A stretch of 64,000 nucleotides of DNA, taken from positions 186,001-250,000 of the forward strand of contig NZ_JANFNG010000006.1 in assembly GCF_024436035.1 (NCBI RefSeq), written 5' to 3'. Both the position numbers and the translations under genes were made by a program. This DNA is from Streptomyces humicola (GTDB taxonomy: Bacteria; Actinomycetota; Actinomycetes; Streptomycetales; Streptomycetaceae). Below, piece after piece: positions 39,971 to 50,859 of the stretch. The notes beneath the pieces are model-generated. The model did no database searches. It was given only the letters and a program-made list of their open reading frames with translations, and was not told where the DNA came from. The first letter of the stretch is position 1. Every line of letters starts with the position of its first letter.

Positions 39971-40801
39971 ATGCTCGTCCTCGTGGAAAACCACTCCTTG
40001 CCGCGGACTGCCGCCTTCTTCGATCTCGACAAGACGGTCATCGCGAAGTCGAGCACCTTGGCCTTCAGCAAGTCGTTCTACCAAGGCGGCCTGATCAATC
40101 GTCGGGCCGTGCTGCGTACCGCATACGCTCAGTTCGTCTACCTCCTCGGCGGGGCGGATCACGATCAGATGGAGCGCATGCGCGAATATCTCTCGGCGCT
40201 GTGCCGCGGCTGGAACGTGCGGCAGGTGCGGGAGATCGTCGCCGAGACGCTCCACGATCTGATCGACCCGCTCATCTACGACGAGGCCGCCTCCCTCATC
40301 GAGGAGCACCACGCCGCGGGTCGGGACGTCGTGATCGTCAGCACGTCGGGGGCTGAGGTGGTGGAGCCGATCGGCGAGATGCTGGGCGCGGACCACGTCG
40401 TCGCCACCCGGATGGTGGTGGAGGACGGCCGCTACACGGGTGAAGTCGAGTACTACGCCTACGGCCCGACGAAGGCGGAGGCGATCGCGACCCTGGCCGC
40501 ATCGGAGGGGTACGACCTGTCGCGCTCCTACGCCTACAGCGACTCGGCCACGGACATCCCGATGCTGTCCGCAGTCGGCAACCCGCATGCGGTCAACCCG
40601 GACCGCGCCCTGCGCCGCGAAGCCAACGCCCGCGGGTGGCCGGTGCTGGTCTTCAGCCGCACCGTCCGGCTGCGTCAGCGCGTGCCGTCGATGCCGCCCC
40701 GCCCGGTGCTCGCGGCGTTCGCCGCGGCGGGCGCGGCCGCCGCGACCGCAGGTCTGGTCTGGTACGTATCGCGCAGGCGGAGGCCCGAGTATTCGCTATG
40801 A
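39971..40801 (+). CDS. HAD-family (subfamily IB) hydrolase
   Basis: 276 residues from ATG 39971; homologues often begin at GTG 39983 (VENHSLPR), and GTG 39965 is also open. Motif I FFDLDKTVI, motif II VIVSTSGAE, motif III Lys in GPTKAEAI, motif IV YSDSATDIPML. It belongs to the SerB-like IB group of phosphatases that act on phosphoserine-like or lipid-phosphate substrates. A hydrophobic helix near the C-terminus (VLAAFAAAGAAAATAGLVWYV) followed by basic residues anchors it to the membrane. Flanked by two small RNA genes, as is Rv3661 in M. tuberculosis. Confidence 0.88.
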   Translation: MLVLVENHSLPRTAAFFDLDKTVIAKSSTLAFSKSFYQGGLINRRAVLRTAYAQFVYLLGGADHDQMERMREYLSALCRGWNVRQVREIVAETLHDLIDPLIYDEAASLIEEHHAAGRDVVIVSTSGAEVVEPIGEMLGADHVVATRMVVEDGRYTGEVEYYAYGPTKAEAIATLAASEGYDLSRSYAYSDSATDIPMLSAVGNPHAVNPDRALRREANARGWPVLVFSRTVRLRQRVPSMPPRPVLAAFAAAGAAAATAGLVWYVSRRRRPEYSL

Positions 40802-40841
40802 TCTCGCGGCCTATACGAGCCAATGCCCGATTCAATGCAGT

Positions 40842-40871
40842 TTGATGTGATTCGAGGCATTAGTTGTTAAT
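40842..40871 (+). promoter_or_regulatory. Candidate promoter of the Ms1-like RNA
   Basis: TTGATG (40842-40847) and GTTAAT (40866-40871) with 18-base spacing would start a transcript near 40878. The surrounding DNA is AT-rich for this genome. Confidence 0.4.
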
Positions 40872-40877
40872 TGAGCT

Positions 40878-41155
40878 CAAAAGTAAAGAACCGTAGCCAG
40901 GGGTTCCGCTTCACCCACCCGTGCAGTACAAAGGACTCAACGGCCCGCGAGACCACGGACATCCGAGAGGAAGTCCGTCGCATCAGGCCCCACGGACCGA
41001 GCACGAACGCCGGGCACCCACGCGAAGCCAGCCCGCTGACCGGGTTGCCCAACCAGGTGACGGGCAGAAGTTCCCGACCTGATGGGCAAAAGAGTGCACG
41101 CATGGTCACCCGGCGGACGTGCCAGCGGCGGCACTCCAGGGTGCCGCCGCAACCC
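40878..41155 (+). ncRNA. Ms1/6S-like small RNA
   Basis: The 417-bp gap between the HAD gene and the convergent Fic-like gene contains no protein gene but long-range pairing: TCCGC (40905) with GCGGA (41113), CGTGCA (40920) with TGCACG (41095), and CATCAGG (40981) with CCTGATG (41078). This leaves a large internal bubble (55 and 10 bases), the architecture of 6S-type RNAs that mimic an open promoter. The strong hairpin at 41125-41150 would end it. In mycobacteria Ms1/MTS2823 occupies the same slot, between Rv3661 and Rv3662c, on the HAD strand; S. coelicolor has scr3559 there (from memory). Strand and ends are inferred. Confidence 0.7.
41125..41150 (+). terminator. Hairpin ending the Ms1-like RNA
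   Basis: GCGGCGGCAC (41125-41134) and GTGCCGCCGC (41141-41150) pair perfectly around TCCAGG, then AACCCTTT. It may also serve the convergent gene ending at 41219. Confidence 0.7.
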
Positions 41156-41218
41156 TTTGCCGCAACTCTTTCCTGTACGCGCCGTTCGTCGCCTCTACGT
41201 CTCGTCGCCTCGACGCCC

Positions 41219-42040
41219 CTAAGCCGCGCCGCGCTGCAACGCCTCGCAGACAGCCGTGGTCTCGCGCACACCGAGCCCGACCGCCTCCGCGCAGTGCGCG
41301 ATCCAGGCCGCGAGCCCCTCCGGCGTGCCCGACGCGTAGCCCCCGAGCGCCTTGACGTACTCGGCCCGCCCGAGCTCCGCGTGCCCGACCTCCGCCGGAC
41401 AGATCGACTTCGGGTCCAGGCCGCTGCCGACGAGCACGATCCGCTGCGCCGCCCGCGCCACCGGCCCGTTGTACGAGCCGAACGGCCGCAGCGCCAGCAA
41501 CTCGCCGTGCACCACAGCCGCCACGACCAGGGCGGGCGCGTCACTGCCCGCGATCACCAGATCGGCCAGGCCCTCCAGACGCGCCGCGACCTCCGAGGCG
41601 TCCGGCAAGGCAACCCCCACCTGCTCCCCCTCGACCGGCTCGCCGTCACGCCGGGGCCGGCCCACCGTGTCACCGTCCGCGATGCCTCCCGCGGCGACGA
41701 GATGGAGCCTCGCCAGCGCCTGCGCCGGTGAGTGCCGCCAGATGCTCAGGAGTTGACCGGCCTCTGCGGTCAGCCGCAGCGCGGCGCCCACGGTACGGGC
41801 CTCGTCGTCGACGCCGAAGTCGCTGCGCCGCCGCACCTCCTCCAGCGGCCAGTCCGCTCCGGCCAGCGCGGCCGATCCGCGCGCTCCGCGCAGCGCCGCC
41901 TCGGCGGCCACCTCGTTCGAACGGCGCCGCATCACGCGGTGGCCGTAGACCCGGTCCATGGCCTGTCGTACGGAATCGACCGACTCGGGCACCCCGGGCA
42001 GCGTTCCCAGCACGGCGAGCGGATCTTCCTTCTTACCCAT
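41219..42040 (-). CDS. Fic-related protein with degenerate motif
   Basis: 273 residues from ATG 42040; a GTG 18 bases upstream is also in frame. A helical protein with ALRPFGSYNGPVARAAQRIVL in the position of the Fic motif HPFxxGNGRxxR. The catalytic His is replaced by Arg and the GNGR by YNGP, so AMP transfer is unlikely. The mycobacterial protein at this position (Rv3662c) is of the same kind. Often annotated as an oxidoreductase in Streptomyces, for which I see no cofactor motif. Divergent from the ParA-like ATPase, with 111 bp between. Confidence 0.7.
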   Translation of the reverse strand: MGKKEDPLAVLGTLPGVPESVDSVRQAMDRVYGHRVMRRRSNEVAAEAALRGARGSAALAGADWPLEEVRRRSDFGVDDEARTVGAALRLTAEAGQLLSIWRHSPAQALARLHLVAAGGIADGDTVGRPRRDGEPVEGEQVGVALPDASEVAARLEGLADLVIAGSDAPALVVAAVVHGELLALRPFGSYNGPVARAAQRIVLVGSGLDPKSICPAEVGHAELGRAEYVKALGGYASGTPEGLAAWIAHCAEAVGLGVRETTAVCEALQRGAA

Positions 42041-42151
42041 GAGTAAGACCCTACGCACCACCCATCACGGCGCACCTCCGCCCCTCATTGGAGTGGTTTT
42101 CTTCACCCTCGACCCTCACCACCTGCATATGTACGACTACCTTTGGTGAAC

Positions 42152-43135
42152 ATGAAGATCGCATTCGTTGGCAAGGGCGGCAGCGGCAAGACCACGCTCT
42201 CCTCGCTGTTCATCCGCCATCTCGCCGCCGCCCGCATCCCCGTCATCGCCGTCGACGCCGATATCAACCAGCACCTCGCCCCGGCACTCGGTCTCGACGA
42301 GGCGGAGGCGGCCGCGCTCCCCGCCATGGGCGGGCATCTGCCGACGATCAAGGAGTACCTGCGCGGCGCGAATCCCCGCATCACCTCCGCCGAATCCATG
42401 ATCAAGACCACACCGCCCGGGCGCGGCTCGCGCCTGCTGCGCGTCACCGAGGACAACCCGGTCTACGCGGCGTGCGCCCGCACCGTGCAGCTGGAGGACG
42501 CCTCGGTACGGCTGATGGTCACCGGCCCCTTCAACGAATCCGACCTCGGTGTGGCCTGCTACCACTCGAAGGTGGGCGCGGTCGAGCTCTGCCTCAACCA
42601 CCTCGTGGACGGCCGCGACGAGTACGTCGTCGTCGACATGACGGCGGGCAGCGACTCGTTCGCTTCGGGCATGTTCACCCGCTTCGACATGACGTTCCTG
42701 GTCGCCGAGCCCACCCGCAAAGGCATCGCCGTTTACCGTCAATACAAGGAATACGCAAGGGACTTCGACGTCGCGCTGCGCGTGGTCGGCAACAAGGTGC
42801 AGGGGCCGGACGACATCGACTTCCTGCGCGACGAGATCGGCGACGACCTGTTCGTCACCGTCGGCCACTCCGAGTGGGTGCGGGCGATGGAGAAGGGCCG
42901 CCCGCCGCGGTTCGACCTGCTGGAGGAGTCCAACCGGAACGCGCTGCGGGCGCTCCACCAGGCTGCGGACACCGCCTACGAGCGGCGTGACTGGGGCCGC
43001 TACACCCGCCAAATGGTGCACTTCCACCTGAAGAACGCCGAGGGTTGGGGAAACGCCAGGACGGGCCTCGACCTCGCAGCGCAGATCGACCCGGACTTCA
43101 CGCTCGGCGAGGAGCCGGCCGCGATCGGCGTCTGA
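42152..43135 (+). CDS. ParA/CooC-like P-loop ATPase
   Basis: 327 residues from ATG 42152. N-terminal deviant Walker A GKGGSGKTTLSSLF, then VIAVDADINQHLAPALG, and YVVVDMTAGSDSFASGMF (switch region). CooC-type proteins insert nickel or move factors using ATP; the family is wider than that, and no metalloenzyme is nearby. The C-terminal ~60 residues (YTRQMVHFHLKNAEGWGNA) resemble no known domain. TACCTT lies eight bases before the ATG, and there is no ribosome binding site, so a leaderless mRNA is likely. A 10-bp terminator hairpin follows. Confidence 0.8.
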   Translation: MKIAFVGKGGSGKTTLSSLFIRHLAAARIPVIAVDADINQHLAPALGLDEAEAAALPAMGGHLPTIKEYLRGANPRITSAESMIKTTPPGRGSRLLRVTEDNPVYAACARTVQLEDASVRLMVTGPFNESDLGVACYHSKVGAVELCLNHLVDGRDEYVVVDMTAGSDSFASGMFTRFDMTFLVAEPTRKGIAVYRQYKEYARDFDVALRVVGNKVQGPDDIDFLRDEIGDDLFVTVGHSEWVRAMEKGRPPRFDLLEESNRNALRALHQAADTAYERRDWGRYTRQMVHFHLKNAEGWGNARTGLDLAAQIDPDFTLGEEPAAIGV

Positions 43136-43182
43136 CCGCCGCCGGCCCGGCGAACCAGCCGGCGAAACAAGCCAGTGATTGT

Positions 43183-43211
43183 GGCGCCCGCCTCGATGCC
43201 CGGCGGGCGCC
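43183..43211 (+). terminator. Terminator after the ParA-like gene
   Basis: GGCGCCCGCC (43183-43192) and GGCGGGCGCC (43202-43211) pair perfectly around a 9-base loop, 48 bp after the stop. Confidence 0.7.
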
Positions 43212-43391
43212 GCGTTCATTCCGCCTGTCACTGATCGGAGTGAATCGGCACCGAACGCCCGATTCCGCCTTTCCCGACTCCAGCCTCTCCCATTACTCTC
43301 CATTTACTGAATCTTGAGAGTGACGGAGCCACCGCACTCCGCGACCGCGACGCTCATGCCCCATGTCACCGCCGGCCTGCTGGAGACGCTC

Positions 43392-44069
43392 ATGCCCGAA
43401 TCCCCCGTCCGCCATCCCCTGCTCGGCGGCGTCAGCGCCTTCCAGCGCGACACCGCGCCCCTGGTGCGGGAGGAGCTGGCCCGGCTGGCCCGCGAAGGCC
43501 AGCGTCCCACCCAGCTCTTCCTCACCTGCGCCGACTCCCGGCTGGTCACCAGCATGATCACCTCCAGCCGCCCCGGCGAGATGTTCACCGTCCGCAATGT
43601 CGGCAATCTGGTGCCACCGCCCGGCACGGAGTCGGCGTGCGACTCCGTCGCCGCCGCCATCGAGTACGCGGTCGAGGTGCTCCAGGTCGGTTCGATCACC
43701 ATCTGCGGCCACTCCGGCTGCGGAGCGGTCCAGGCGCTGCTGAACTCCGGTCACGGATCCTGCGCCCAGACCCCGTTGACGCGCTGGCTCAGGCACGGCC
43801 GCCCCAGCCTCCGGCGACTCGCGCGCCAGGAATCCGCGCTGCTCGCCGACCGTCCGGAGGCCGACAAGGCCGAGCTGCTCTGCCTCGTCAACATCGTGCA
43901 GCAGCTGGACCACCTCGGCGCGCACCCCTGTGTCGCGCGCCGTGCCGCGGCCGGAGAGCTGCGTCTGGACGGCATGTACTTCCACGTCGCCGAGGCCCAG
44001 GCATACCTGCTCGACCGTGAGCACGGGACCTTCGCCGCCGTCCACCCAGGGGCGACCGCACAGGTCTAA
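43392..44069 (+). CDS. Beta-class carbonic anhydrase
   Basis: 225 residues from ATG 43392, chosen for GGAG at good spacing; the frame is open upstream to a TTG at 43314 and could start earlier. Zinc ligands and catalytic dyad are present: C-A-D-S-R (FLTCADSRLV), H-x2-C in CGHSGCGAVQ. The enzyme interconverts CO2 and bicarbonate. The C-terminal segment (GELRLDGMYFHVAEAQAYLLD) is typical of the beta class. It lies between a ParA-like ATPase and acs, suggesting carbon metabolism but with no overlap or coupling. Confidence 0.88.
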   Translation: MPESPVRHPLLGGVSAFQRDTAPLVREELARLAREGQRPTQLFLTCADSRLVTSMITSSRPGEMFTVRNVGNLVPPPGTESACDSVAAAIEYAVEVLQVGSITICGHSGCGAVQALLNSGHGSCAQTPLTRWLRHGRPSLRRLARQESALLADRPEADKAELLCLVNIVQQLDHLGAHPCVARRAAAGELRLDGMYFHVAEAQAYLLDREHGTFAAVHPGATAQV

Positions 44070-44183
44070 ACCAATTGTGCGCCGTAGCCCTTGTCAGCGC
44101 GCCCCCGGACTGATGAGCTATGGCTTGGGACACATTGGACATCCCCGGACCTCGGAAGACCCGGCTGATCATAGGGAGATGGC

Positions 44184-46148
<1,965 letters not shown>

Positions 46149-46173
46149 CACAAGGACTGACACCTACCGCTAC

Positions 46174-46212
46174 CGCAAGGGGCGCCCGACAACGTGCCGG
46201 GCGCCCCTTGCG
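46174..46212 (+). terminator. acsA terminator
   Basis: CGCAAGGGGCGCCCG (46174-46188) and CGGGCGCCCCTTGCG (46198-46212) form a perfect 15-bp stem with a 9-base loop, 25 bp past the stop. Confidence 0.85.
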
Positions 46213-46377
46213 CACGTAATGTGACGACCGTCGGATTGGCCCGTCTCAGCCCGTCATAACCGCCGGGTAAAGTGTTCGAAAAGTAAAGAACGCGAAAAGA
46301 ATCTGTCGTGCCGGGACGTCTGGTCGGCAACCGCCACAGCCGAGTCCAGCTGCCGAACCCGACCGGAGGTCACCTCG

Positions 46378-47799
46378 TTGTCCGCTGCGCCGCCCCGCCG
46401 CCGCTCCGTCTTCCTCGGACGCATGTCCCTGCCGGAGCGGAACTTCGTCGCGGACGCGCTGCGCACCGAAACCGTCGGCGGCGTGCTGCTCCTGGCGGCC
46501 GCCGTGCTCGCGGTGATCATGTCCAACACGCCGCTCAGCCCGGCCTACGATGCGGTCCGCGACTTCCGGATAGGGCCGGAGTCACTCCATCTGAGCCTCT
46601 CGCTCGCCAACTGGGGCAAGGACGGCCTGCTCGCCATCTTCTTCTTCGTCGCCGGCATCGAGCTCAAGCGGGAACTCGTCGCGGGCGAGCTGCGCTCCCC
46701 CTCCGCCGCCGCGCTACCCGTCGTCGCGGCCGTCTGCGGCATGCTCACCCCCGCGCTGGTGTACTTCGTCGTCAACACGGCCGGCAAGGGTGACCTGCAC
46801 GGCTGGGCGGTTCCCACCGCCACCGACATCGCCTTCGCCCTCGCTGTACTCGCCGTGATCGGCACCTCGCTTCCCTCGGCGCTGCGCGCGTTCCTGCTCA
46901 CGCTCGCGGTCGTCGACGACCTCGGCGCGATCCTGATCATCGCGATCTTCTACACGACCACGGTCGACCTGCCCATGCTCGGCCTCGCCTTCGTGGGCTT
47001 GTTCGTCTTCTGGCTGCTGATCCGCAAGCGGGTGCGCGGCTGGTACATCTACGTGCCGCTCGCCCTCGTCATCTGGGGGTTCATGCACGCCAGCCATGTG
47101 CACGCCACCATCGCAGGCGTCGCCATGGGTCTGATGCTGCGCTGCACCAAGGACGCTCACAGCGGGGAGGAAGCCGAGGAAGGAAAGGAGTCCCAGGCCG
47201 AGCACATCGAGCACCTGGTCCGCCCGGTATCGGCCGGGCTCGCCGTCCCGCTCTTCGCACTCTTCGCCGCCGGAGTCCCGCTCACCGGCGCGGCGATGCG
47301 CGGGGTGTTCACCAGCCCGGAGACGCTCGGCGTGGTGCTCGGCCTCTTCGTGGGCAAGGTCGTCGGTGTCTTCGGCGGATCGTGGCTGGCCGCCCGCTTC
47401 ACCAGGGCCGAGCTCAATCCGGAACTGGCGTGGGCGGATGTGTTCGCCGTCGCGTGCCTGGCCGGCATCGGCTTCACCGTCTCCCTGCTCATCGGCGAAC
47501 TCGCCTTCCCCGCCAACCCGGTGATCGCCGACAACACCAAGGCGGCCGTGATGGTCGGCTCGCTGATCTCGGCGGTGGCCGCGGGCATCGTGCTGAAGAT
47601 CCGCAACGCCAAGTACCGCGCACTGTGCGACGACGAGGAGCGCGACGAGGACCTCGACGGCATCCCCGACATGTATCTGCAGGACGATCCGGAGTACCAC
47701 GTGAGGATGGCCGCGATCCTCGAGGCGAAGGCCGCCGAACACCGCAGGCTCGCACAACTGGCCCGCAGCGGTACGAACGACGACGATGATCCGGCATGA
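46378..47799 (+). CDS. nhaA: Na+/H+ antiporter NhaA
   Basis: 473 residues from TTG 46378 with GGAGGT upstream. Twelve-span NhaA: FFFVAGIELKRELVAGELR (conserved loop), AVPTATDIAFALAVL, and the ion-binding pair LLTLAVVDDLGAILIIA (Asp-Asp). The C-terminus adds ~70 hydrophilic residues (DDEERDEDLDGIPDMYLQDD), acidic and longer than in enterobacterial NhaA. It extrudes Na+ in exchange for H+. The 13-mer AAAAGTAAAGAAC ~90 bp upstream also occurs at the start of the Ms1-like RNA. Confidence 0.93.
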   Translation: MSAAPPRRRSVFLGRMSLPERNFVADALRTETVGGVLLLAAAVLAVIMSNTPLSPAYDAVRDFRIGPESLHLSLSLANWGKDGLLAIFFFVAGIELKRELVAGELRSPSAAALPVVAAVCGMLTPALVYFVVNTAGKGDLHGWAVPTATDIAFALAVLAVIGTSLPSALRAFLLTLAVVDDLGAILIIAIFYTTTVDLPMLGLAFVGLFVFWLLIRKRVRGWYIYVPLALVIWGFMHASHVHATIAGVAMGLMLRCTKDAHSGEEAEEGKESQAEHIEHLVRPVSAGLAVPLFALFAAGVPLTGAAMRGVFTSPETLGVVLGLFVGKVVGVFGGSWLAARFTRAELNPELAWADVFAVACLAGIGFTVSLLIGELAFPANPVIADNTKAAVMVGSLISAVAAGIVLKIRNAKYRALCDDEERDEDLDGIPDMYLQDDPEYHVRMAAILEAKAAEHRRLAQLARSGTNDDDDPA

Positions 47800-47872
47800 T
47801 CGGGGCATAGCACCGTTACCCCAACGGCACCATCCTCAACACCTGAGACGACCCAAGACGACGGAGGACGCG

Positions 47873-48316
47873 ATGAGCGCAGCCGACGGAGCCGACGCGC
47901 GGAGCCTCGGCCAACTGGTCTCCACCGCGACCGCGGAGCTGTCCGCACTCGTGCACGACGAGATCGCGCTCGCCAAGGCCGAACTCCGGCAGGACGCAAA
48001 GCGCGCCGGGATCGGCGGCGGAGCGATCGCCGCGGCCGGTGTCCTCGCGCTCTTCGCCCTGCCTGTGCTGAGCTTCGCCGCGGCATACGGCATCCACAAC
48101 CTCGGTCTCGGTCTCGCCTGGTCGTTCCTGATCGTCGGCGCCGCCTACCTGGTGATCGCCGGCCTCCTCGGGCTCTTCGCCAAGGCGAAGCTGAAGAAGA
48201 TCAAGCCGCCGGAGCGGACGATCGCCTCGGCGAAGGAGACGGCCACGGCGCTGCAGGGCGTCAAACCGCATCCGAGGGCTCTCGCCGACGGCCACCCGGT
48301 CGCACGCCGGATGTGA
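47873..48316 (+). CDS. Holin-X family (phage holin 3_6-like) membrane protein
   Basis: 147 residues from ATG 47873, with ACGGAGGA upstream. An N-terminal amphipathic region (SLGQLVSTATAELSALVHDEIALAKAEL) precedes two membrane helices (GAIAAAGVLALFALPVLSFAAA and LAWSFLIVGAAYLVIAGLLGLF), then a basic C-terminus. This is the actinobacterial holin-X/DUF1469 family, present in chromosomes without phage; a role in lysis is not shown. Follows nhaA by 73 bp and precedes the hydrolase by 13 bp. Confidence 0.8.
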   Translation: MSAADGADARSLGQLVSTATAELSALVHDEIALAKAELRQDAKRAGIGGGAIAAAGVLALFALPVLSFAAAYGIHNLGLGLAWSFLIVGAAYLVIAGLLGLFAKAKLKKIKPPERTIASAKETATALQGVKPHPRALADGHPVARRM

Positions 48317-48329
48317 CACGCTTTTGGAC

Positions 48330-49268
48330 ATGACGGTCGCTGACTCATCCGGCCCATGGGGCTTGTCGGGTGTACGCATCGAAGGGCCCTGGACGCACCG
48401 GGACGTCGCCGCGAACGGCGCCCGCTTCCACATCGCCGAGATGGGCGACGGCCCGCTGGTGCTGCTGCTGCACGGCTTCCCCCAGTTCTGGTGGGCCTGG
48501 CGGCACCAGCTGCCCGCGCTGGCGGAGGCCGGGTTCCGCGCGGTGGCGATGGATCTACGCGGCGTGGGCGGCAGCGACCGTACGCCCCGCGGCTACGACC
48601 CGGGCAACCTCGCCCTCGACGTGACCGGCGTGATCCGCTCGCTCGGTGAGCCCGACGCGGCGCTCGTCGGCCACGATCTGGGCGGCTATCTGGCGTGGAC
48701 CGCCGCCGTGATGCGGCCCAAGCTGATCCGCCGGCTCGCCGTCTGCTCGATGCCGCACCCCAGGCGGTGGCGGTCCGCGATGGTGGCGGACGTCCGGCAG
48801 ACCGCCGACAGCTCATACATCTGGGGGTTCCAGCGGCCCTGGCTGCCCGAGCGGCAGCTGGTCGCGGACGACGCGGCGCTGGTCGGGCGGCTGGTGCGGC
48901 AGTGGTCGGGGCCGCGACTGCCGGACGACGAAGCCGTCGGGATCTACCGCAGGGCGATGCAGATCCCGTCGACGGCCCACTGCTCCATCGAGCCGTACCG
49001 GTGGCTGGTGCGGTCGATGGCACGGCCGGACGGAGTGCAGTTCTACCGCCGCATGAAGCGCCCGGTGCGGGTGCCGACGCTGCACCTGCACGGTTCACTC
49101 GATCCAGTGATGCGTACCCGTAGTGCGGCCGGTTCCGGGGAGTACGTCGAAGCCCCGTACCGCTGGCGGCTCTTCGACGGGCTCGGCCACTTCCCGCACG
49201 AAGAGGACCCGGTGGCGTTCTCGACGGAGCTGGTCAACTGGCTCAAGGACCCCGAGCCCGACAGGTGA
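48330..49268 (+). CDS. Alpha/beta hydrolase, epoxide hydrolase-like
   Basis: 312 residues from ATG 48330. Oxyanion motif HGFPQFWWAW, RAVAMDLRGVGGSDR, nucleophile elbow VGHDLGGYLAW with Asp as nucleophile (G-H-D-x-G), His near the end in DGLGHFPHEE. Asp at the elbow is the mark of epoxide hydrolases and haloalkane dehalogenases. A Trp follows the HGxP motif, supporting an epoxide hydrolase. Substrate unknown. Runs closely behind the holin-X gene. Confidence 0.85.
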   Translation: MTVADSSGPWGLSGVRIEGPWTHRDVAANGARFHIAEMGDGPLVLLLHGFPQFWWAWRHQLPALAEAGFRAVAMDLRGVGGSDRTPRGYDPGNLALDVTGVIRSLGEPDAALVGHDLGGYLAWTAAVMRPKLIRRLAVCSMPHPRRWRSAMVADVRQTADSSYIWGFQRPWLPERQLVADDAALVGRLVRQWSGPRLPDDEAVGIYRRAMQIPSTAHCSIEPYRWLVRSMARPDGVQFYRRMKRPVRVPTLHLHGSLDPVMRTRSAAGSGEYVEAPYRWRLFDGLGHFPHEEDPVAFSTELVNWLKDPEPDR

Positions 49269-49409
49269 CCGCGCCGCGGCGCACGCCGTGTCAGCACCGG
49301 ACCGCAGACCGGTATGACTGTCAGACGATCCGCCAAATGCCGGGCGCATAAGCCAATTGAGCGACCGGAGCGCGGTTATCGACCACGAGCGCCGGGCACG
49401 TAGCTCGGT

Positions 49410-49601
49410 ATGGGCTGGACGCACGACTACCGTGACGTATCACGCAACCACCACAGCACCGCCGCCTCGGGCCAACCGTCGCATTCGGCCGTGTTGTCGG
49501 ACGAGCTTCCCGAACGGGGACAACTGCTCGCTATCCCACGCATCCTGGGGCGTCGCGCCCGCTGGGTGAGCGCAAGGCTGCGTCACTCGGCGCGCAGCTG
49601 A
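49410..49601 (+). CDS. Small hypothetical protein
   Basis: A 63-residue frame in the gap between the hydrolase and the MarP-like gene: MGWTHDYRDVSRNHHS, then a polar middle (DELPERGQLLAIPR) and a basic C-terminus (ILGRRARWVSARLRHSARS). Third codon positions are about 78% G or C, lower than neighbouring genes but above chance. No ribosome binding site is obvious. Coding status is uncertain; the rest of the 379-bp gap (49269-49647) shows nothing else. Confidence 0.4.
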   Translation: MGWTHDYRDVSRNHHSTAASGQPSHSAVLSDELPERGQLLAIPRILGRRARWVSARLRHSARS

Positions 49602-49647
49602 CACCCGCCCAGCCGACGCCCCGGCAGCGCATCGGACCCCGTATCGC

Positions 49648-50847
49648 TCACAGCGCGCACTGCTGGGTGCTTGCCTGATGCGAAGCCGTGCGACCCGCCG
49701 TGATGTCGGAACGCACCTCGTTCGAGGTGAGCGCGTACCCGGTCGAGTCGTCGTCGAGGGACTTGGCAAAGACCACCCCGTACACCTTGCCGTCCGGGGT
49801 GAGCAGCGGGCCGCCGGAGTTGCCCTGACGGATCATCGTGAAGAGCGAATAGACGTCACGGCTGACATCCGAGCGCCGGTAGATGTCCGGCCCGTGGGCC
49901 TGGATGCGCGCCCGTACGCGTGCCGCCCGCACGTCGTAGCCGCCGTTCTCGGGGAAGCCGGCCACGATCGCTCCGTCGCCGGTGTAGGCGACGGCGTCGG
50001 TGAACTGCAGGGAGGGCGCATCCAGCGACGGCACGTCCAGCACGGCGATGTCGCGCTGCCAGTCGTAGAGCACCACCGTGGCGCTGTAGAGCTTGCCCTC
50101 GCCGCCGATCTGGACGGTCGGATTGGTCACCCCGCCGACCACGTGCGCATTGGTCATCACACGGTGCTTGGCGAAGACGAAGCCGCTGCCTTCGAGCACC
50201 TTGGAGCAGCTCGGCGCCGTCCCGACCACCTTGACGATGCTCTTCTCGGCGCGAGTCGCCATGGCGCTCTTGGCGAGCCTGGGGTCGGGCGGCGGCACCG
50301 AGGTGATCGGCTCGTTGGAGAACGGCGTGAAGACCTGCGGGAACCCGTTCTGCGCCAGCACCGAGCTGAAATCGGCGAACCAGATGTCCGCGCGTTGCGG
50401 GATCATCCGGGAGACGCCGGTGAGCACCTTGGACGAGCGCACCTCCCGCCCGATCGTCGGCAGTGCTGTCCCCGCAAGTGCGGAGCCGATCAGCCAGGCG
50501 ACCAGCAGCATCGCCAGGACGTTGACGAGCGCGCCGCCCGTGGCGTCGATAGCCCGCGCCGGTGACCAGGTGATGCGGGTGCGCAGCCTGCTGCCCAGGT
50601 GGGTGGTGAACGCCTGCCCGACAGAGGCGCACACGATCACGACGACGACCGCGGCGAGCGCCCCGAAGGTGCCCGGCTGGGCATTGCCCGTCACCTGGTC
50701 CCATACGACGGGCAGGACGGCGACGGCGACGAGTCCGCCTCCCAGAAAGCCCAGCACCGACAGGATCCCGACGACGAATCCCTGTCGGTAGCCGACGATC
50801 GCGAACCACACGGCCGCGAGCAGCAGCAGGATGTCCAGCGCGTTCAC
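49648..50847 (-). CDS. MarP-like membrane serine protease
   Basis: 399 residues. Four hydrophobic segments at the N-terminus form a CvpA-type membrane domain (DILLLLAAVWFAIVGYRQGF as the first). The C-terminal ~200 residues are a chymotrypsin-like protease with the triad H (MTNAHVVGG), D (RDIAVLDV), S (RQGNSGGPLL). Two Cys (SCSKVLEG and the last residues QQCAL) can form the disulfide seen in mycobacterial MarP, which senses acid and oxidative stress in the periplasm. Three bases of gap-like spacing to the Nudix gene (12 bp) suggest cotranscription. Confidence 0.9.
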   Translation of the reverse strand: MNALDILLLLAAVWFAIVGYRQGFVVGILSVLGFLGGGLVAVAVLPVVWDQVTGNAQPGTFGALAAVVVVIVCASVGQAFTTHLGSRLRTRITWSPARAIDATGGALVNVLAMLLVAWLIGSALAGTALPTIGREVRSSKVLTGVSRMIPQRADIWFADFSSVLAQNGFPQVFTPFSNEPITSVPPPDPRLAKSAMATRAEKSIVKVVGTAPSCSKVLEGSGFVFAKHRVMTNAHVVGGVTNPTVQIGGEGKLYSATVVLYDWQRDIAVLDVPSLDAPSLQFTDAVAYTGDGAIVAGFPENGGYDVRAARVRARIQAHGPDIYRRSDVSRDVYSLFTMIRQGNSGGPLLTPDGKVYGVVFAKSLDDDSTGYALTSNEVRSDITAGRTASHQASTQQCAL

Positions 50848-50859
50848 CGGGATACCGTC

